This document shows positions 60,037 through 64,000 of a stretch of DNA of 64,000 bases, piece after piece. Location: NCBI GenBank assembly GCA_035299025.1, contig DATGXK010000006.1, forward strand, positions 62,001-126,000, written 5' to 3'. Within the stretch, counting starts at the first letter, position 1. Each line of letters begins with the position of its first letter. Under the pieces are notes generated by a model, which ran no database searches, was not told the DNA's origin, and saw only the letters and a program-made list of their open reading frames with translations. The translations under genes and the position numbers were made by a program. The stretch comes from Leadbetterella sp035299025. GTDB lineage: Bacteria > Bacteroidota > Bacteroidia > Cytophagales > Spirosomataceae.

Positions 60037-63000
60037 TTATGGGGCCTTCATAGCTGCCAAGGAGCCAATAACCTCCATTAATGAATACCGATATTGGGCA
60101 AATCTTTCGAGTTCGTCTTCATTGATAATAGAGGCTTTGGCATTTTTTTCAATTTCGTTCCAATATTCAACCTCTTTTTTGAGGTTAAACATCGATAATG
60201 AAGACTTCATGTGGTGCGAAAGTTTTTCTACATTAGGGGCATCTTTGTTTTTTAGGGCTTCCTCTAGGCGACCTATATCTTCGGGCATGGATTGAACGAA
60301 GAGCTGAATAATTTCACATTTAAAATCCTCGTCGCCACCCGAAAGCTCCTCAATATAGCTGAAGTCAATCTCTCTTGTCTGCTTGTTTGGCTTTTGCAGG
60401 TCTATAACGCCGTTAACCGCCTCTGTGAGATTATTTAACTGGATACCCTGAGTTTCGTTTGTGGCCGATTTGGTTACCTCATTAGCGATTTTTGGAGTAA
60501 CGGCTGCCAGAATTTTTTCGAGCAGCTCGGTTTGCTTAAATGGCTTTGAGACGTAGTCATTCATACCTATATCCCGGCATTTTTGTCGCTCACCCACTAG
60601 CGAGTGGGCCGTCATAGCGATTATGGGTACATCGCTTTTGAGTATTTCTCTAATATAAATGGTCGCCTGGTAACCATCCATTACAGACATTTGTAGGTCC
60701 ATCAGGATGAGGTCGTAGTTTTTGCTCATTACTTTCTCAATTCCTTCTTTGCCATTAGGGGCAATGTCTAGTTCAAAGCCGAATTTTTCGATTACTTTTT
60801 TAGCCAAATGTTGGTTGAGTTCATTGTCTTCACAGAGTAATATTGAAAGATGGCCCAGGGACTCTTCGGTTTTATTGTCTGGTTCCACTGTTACTTCGTT
60901 TTTCGGAATTTCTACCTTTGAGAATTCTATAATAAAATAAAAGTCAGATCCTTGTCCCACTTTGCTAACTACATTGATCTCACCATTTTGCAGTTCTACC
61001 AGCTGTTTTACTATATTGAGGCCTAGTCCGGTACCTCCAAATCGGCGTGTAGTGCTGGCTTCGGCTTGTGTAAATCTCTCGAAAATGGTTGTGATTTTGT
61101 CTTCAGGAATTCCAATTCCTGTATCCTTGATAGAGAAGCGGAGTTTTACGGTATGGTTAGTTTCTGCCAGTTTTTTTACAGAGATAGTTACCTCTCCGTG
61201 TTCTGTAAACTTTATAGAATTTCCTGCCAAATTCATCAGGATTTGATTGAGGCGACCTTTGTCTCCCATTACAAAATCGGGCATATTGGCGTCAAGAAGC
61301 AGGTTAAATTCAATATTTTTCTCGATGGCTCTCACTTTTAATAGATCGTATACGTGCTTGAGCGTGCTTTTGAGTTCCATTGGATTTGACTCTATAACCA
61401 ATTGTCCCGATTCTATTTTAGAAATGTCAAGAATGTCGTTGATAATCAGAAGAAGATTAGCTCCTGCGGTGTTTATGTTGTCCACATAATCTTTTAAGAC
61501 TGGGTCTAGGGAATTTTGAGAAAGCAATTCCGTAAAACCTATGATTGCATTTAGAGGTGTTCGTATCTCATGGCTCATGTTTGCCAGGAAGCTGTCTTTG
61601 GCGTGTGCGGCCTGTTCGGCGAGGTCTTTGGCCTCTATGAGACTTTGTTCTATCTGCTTTTTTACGGTATAATCTTCAGCTGCACTGAAGTATCCTATTA
61701 GCGTGCCTTCGGAATTTTTAATACAAGTTATACTTACCCAAACAGGTATTTTTCTGCCAGACTTCGTTATGTAAATCCACTCGTTGGCATCCATGCTGTG
61801 TTGTATATGTGTTTTGGCTATGAGTGTTTCAAATCCTGGCATTATTGGTCTACCAAGTTCTTGGGAAAGCTCCATGGACCGGGTTACAATTTCTCCGAAA
61901 TCATGAAAATCTACTTGACTCTTTTTGCCAATTATTTCATCTTCAGTAAAGCCAAGCAATCCTAAACCGGCCTGATTTATTCTCTGAATCACGCCACTTG
62001 GATTGGTAAACATAACTGCGTGCCCAACACCATTGAAAATCGAATTTTGGGTTTCTATCAAATTTGAAATGTTGGCGTCTTTTTTCTTTTTCTCTGTTAC
62101 ATCAGATTCTATGGCTATGAAATTGAGCAATTCACCTTCATCATTAAAAACTGGGCTGATGCTTAATTCTATCCAATATTTTCTTCCAGTTTTACTTATG
62201 TTTTGTATTTCGCCTACAAAGGTCTCCTGATTATTCATAGCTTTCCTGATGGCCCTAATGGTTTCTTTTTCGGTATTTTTAAATTGAAGTATACTTCCTG
62301 GGTTTTTTCCAATTACTTCCTGTTGGGTATATCCGGTGAGATCCTCAAATGCTTTATTTACCCATTCAATTTTTCTTTCTTTATCGGTTATTACCACTAT
62401 ATTGCTGGTGCCTTTGGCTACCAATGATAATTTTCGGTTTTCGTCGTGAATTCTATTACTATCGGTGATGTCTCTAGCAGTAGCATATAATACTCCCGTT
62501 TCTTGGTCAGGGGTGGCGTTCCAGCTCAGAAGCCTGTAGGAGCCATTGCTACACCTAAATCGTATTTTAAAGTTTATTGCACTGGCTCCAAGACCTAGAT
62601 TTTCAATCTGTTGCTTGGTTTTATCTACGTCATCAGGGTGAATGAACTCAAAGAATGGTCTTGACAATAGTTCTTCTTTGGTATACCCCAATTCTATAGA
62701 AAAAACGGGGCTTATTTTTTCGAAATATCCTTTGGTATTTGCCACACAGAAGTAATCTGGAGACAAATTGAAGAACTGATCAATCCGGTTTTCTTCTTGT
62801 TTTTGTTTGGTGATATCTCGCTTTATAGATACAAATTTCTTCGGTTGATTTGATTCGTCTAAAAATGGTACGATAGTGGTGTCTGTCCAATAAAATGTGC
62901 CATCTTTGGCAACATTCTTAATTTCATTTTTCCAAATATCTCCAGAGATGATGGTCTTCCATAGGTCGTCAAAGAAGCTTTGAGGATGATAGTTTGAATC

Positions 63001-63708
63001 AAATATGGTACTCTGCTGGCCCAACAGTTCCGCACGCGTATATTTCGACATTTGACAGGTTTCATCATTCACAAAAATTATTTGTCCCTCTTTGTCGGAG
63101 ATTATTACGCCTGAGGTCTCGTCTAATGCGAGCTTATAACTCTCAAGTTCAAGCGTTATTTTCTCTAGGGCATCTTTTGATAGGTCTTCTACTTTTTCGA
63201 GAAGCGTTTGGTTTTTGTTTCTTAATTCGAGGATAGACATCACGTGCTTAGCCAAGGTGGCCAAAGCCAGTTTTTGGTCTTCACTCAGTTTTTTAGGAAT
63301 CTTGTCTACTACACAAAGGGCTCCTATATTGTATCCTTCTGGCGTGGTGAGCGGATGCCCCGCGTAAAATCTGATTTTCGGAGCATTGGCTACAAATGGA
63401 TTTTCCTTAAAAATGTTGCTTTCCGTGGTATCTGAGATTTCATAAATTTCATGGCCGGTGATAGTGTGTTGACAAAAGGACACTTGACGCGGGATATCTC
63501 TTGGTTCAAACCCAAATGAAGATTTAATCCATTGCCTATTTTCATCCACCAAGGAGATCAAAGCTATGGGGGTTTCACAAATATAAGCAACCAATTTTGT
63601 GATATTGTCAAACTCTTGCTCGGGGCAAGTGTCTAATATGTTGTATTTCAACAACGCCTTTATCCTTTCTTGCTCTGTTTTCGATATATGATAATTGTTC
63701 TTCGTCAT
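60037..63708 (-). CDS. GAF/multi-PAS hybrid histidine kinase with receiver and HPt domains
   Basis: 1223 residues. Order: GAF (about 15-170), four PAS/PAC sensor modules (about 190-690), HisKA with NMSHEIRTPLNA, HATPase_c with NSIKF, DTGIGIP and GGTGLGL, a receiver (LLCEDNELN, LILMDLQM, MTAHS) and a C-terminal HPt (LSHHMKSSLSMF). All catalytic residues are in place. No transmembrane segment, so it senses a cytoplasmic signal or redox state. First gene of the signalling-glycosyltransferase set. HPt makes it able to pass phosphate to the free receiver downstream. Confidence 0.88.
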   Translation of the reverse strand: MTKNNYHISKTEQERIKALLKYNILDTCPEQEFDNITKLVAYICETPIALISLVDENRQWIKSSFGFEPRDIPRQVSFCQHTITGHEIYEISDTTESNIFKENPFVANAPKIRFYAGHPLTTPEGYNIGALCVVDKIPKKLSEDQKLALATLAKHVMSILELRNKNQTLLEKVEDLSKDALEKITLELESYKLALDETSGVIISDKEGQIIFVNDETCQMSKYTRAELLGQQSTIFDSNYHPQSFFDDLWKTIISGDIWKNEIKNVAKDGTFYWTDTTIVPFLDESNQPKKFVSIKRDITKQKQEENRIDQFFNLSPDYFCVANTKGYFEKISPVFSIELGYTKEELLSRPFFEFIHPDDVDKTKQQIENLGLGASAINFKIRFRCSNGSYRLLSWNATPDQETGVLYATARDITDSNRIHDENRKLSLVAKGTSNIVVITDKERKIEWVNKAFEDLTGYTQQEVIGKNPGSILQFKNTEKETIRAIRKAMNNQETFVGEIQNISKTGRKYWIELSISPVFNDEGELLNFIAIESDVTEKKKKDANISNLIETQNSIFNGVGHAVMFTNPSGVIQRINQAGLGLLGFTEDEIIGKKSQVDFHDFGEIVTRSMELSQELGRPIMPGFETLIAKTHIQHSMDANEWIYITKSGRKIPVWVSITCIKNSEGTLIGYFSAAEDYTVKKQIEQSLIEAKDLAEQAAHAKDSFLANMSHEIRTPLNAIIGFTELLSQNSLDPVLKDYVDNINTAGANLLLIINDILDISKIESGQLVIESNPMELKSTLKHVYDLLKVRAIEKNIEFNLLLDANMPDFVMGDKGRLNQILMNLAGNSIKFTEHGEVTISVKKLAETNHTVKLRFSIKDTGIGIPEDKITTIFERFTQAEASTTRRFGGTGLGLNIVKQLVELQNGEINVVSKVGQGSDFYFIIEFSKVEIPKNEVTVEPDNKTEESLGHLSILLCEDNELNQHLAKKVIEKFGFELDIAPNGKEGIEKVMSKNYDLILMDLQMSVMDGYQATIYIREILKSDVPIIAMTAHSLVGERQKCRDIGMNDYVSKPFKQTELLEKILAAVTPKIANEVTKSATNETQGIQLNNLTEAVNGVIDLQKPNKQTREIDFSYIEELSGGDEDFKCEIIQLFVQSMPEDIGRLEEALKNKDAPNVEKLSHHMKSSLSMFNLKKEVEYWNEIEKNAKASIINEDELERFAQYRYSLMEVIGSLAAMKAP

Positions 63709-63824
63709 GGTTTTAAATCCTTGAATTTGAAAAATCCAGAATCATTGTTTTTTCAAACTGTGATACCTTTTTGCTTTTTGAGATACTTGTTTCATCTAGT
63801 TTTTTCACTATGAATCATGGTCGG

Positions 63825-63935
63825 TTATATCGCAAATTGGAGATTGTCGACTTTTGATTTTAATGAATTGACATCCTTGAAGTCGCCCTGAGCAATTGGC
63901 TCAGTTCTTTTTGAAAATAAGTTTAGGAATCGCAT
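63825..63935 (-). CDS. possible small protein of 36 residues
   Basis: ATG at 63933-63935 opens MRFLNLFSKRTEPIAQGDF and ends after NLQFAI, upstream of the kinase on the same strand. Charge and length are protein-like and no closer gene exists, but there is no ribosome binding site and no homologue known to me. Could equally be chance. The remaining spacer 63709-63824 and 63936-64000 shows nothing recognisable. Confidence 0.22.
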   Translation of the reverse strand: MRFLNLFSKRTEPIAQGDFKDVNSLKSKVDNLQFAI

Positions 63936-64000
63936 AGTTATATAATTTTAAAAATCAATTAGGAAAATATCTGTTCTCAATAAGTATCTAAAAACCGACG

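Overview
The window looks like chromosomal DNA of a Bacteroidota bacterium, most probably a Cytophagales-type heterotroph. It has moderate-to-low GC, AT-rich intergenic DNA without strong Shine-Dalgarno sequences, many Sec signal peptides ending in Ala-Gln, GH106/GH3/CE1 carbohydrate-active enzymes, DUF4238 and S74 proteins, and short repeats at many gene junctions. No rRNA, tRNA, CRISPR array, prophage or transposase gene was recognised.

Region 1 (1-37041) is a large catabolic locus. The minus-strand half (1-10554) carries an acyl-CoA dehydrogenase (cut by the window edge), a MetE-like methyltransferase, a secreted hydrolase, an HSD10-like 3-hydroxyacyl-CoA dehydrogenase, a feruloyl-CoA-synthase-like ligase, a crotonase, an MFS carrier, an AraC regulator and a secreted DUF3237 protein. 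The plus-strand half (10814-37041) carries an ABM protein, a HisD-family dehydrogenase, an SDR, a cyclase-family hydrolase, a second AraC, two CE1-type esterases, a CitMHS carrier, AtuA split into two genes, a second MFS carrier, a GH106-type rhamnosidase, a fused CoA-transferase, a GH3 glucosidase, a cupin, two SDRs, an extradiol dioxygenase, an alpha/beta C-C-hydrolase-like enzyme, a flavoprotein monooxygenase and a fumarylacetoacetate-hydrolase-family protein. My reading is a route for glycosylated or esterified phenylpropanoids or flavonoids: outer-compartment deglycosylation and de-esterification, uptake, ring hydroxylation and meta-cleavage of one ring, and CoA-dependent side-chain shortening of the phenylpropanoid part. 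The substrate is inferred, not shown.

Region 2 (37131-46152) is a patchwork of unrelated genes: a DHFR-like reductase, a DUF1826-like protein, a membrane protein, an S74 surface protein, DUF4238, unknowns and a patatin phospholipase. Several copies of a 60-75 bp hairpin repeat lie among them.

Region 3 (46845-54378) is a TetR-controlled tripartite ABC-2 efflux operon of the YbhGFSR type. It has a palindromic operator at the tetR start and the ATPase split into two complementary half-degenerate subunits. A 180-bp structured repeat occurs upstream of tetR and again inside the operon.

Region 4 (54433-63935) holds a protein-glutaminase-like enzyme, an azoreductase and a VanZ protein. It then has a minus-strand cluster in which a multi-PAS hybrid histidine kinase and a receiver protein precede a membrane HEAT-repeat protein and a processive GT2 glycosyltransferase, suggesting signal-controlled exopolysaccharide synthesis.

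The least ordinary signal is repeat architecture. A G/C-block palindrome occurs 12 times in the catabolic locus. Ten copies form inverted pairs that bracket five gene junctions, and at least six copies are translated in frame. Other junctions carry other short-repeat families, in some cases also as inverted pairs. The 180-bp element has a stem that covaries between its two copies.
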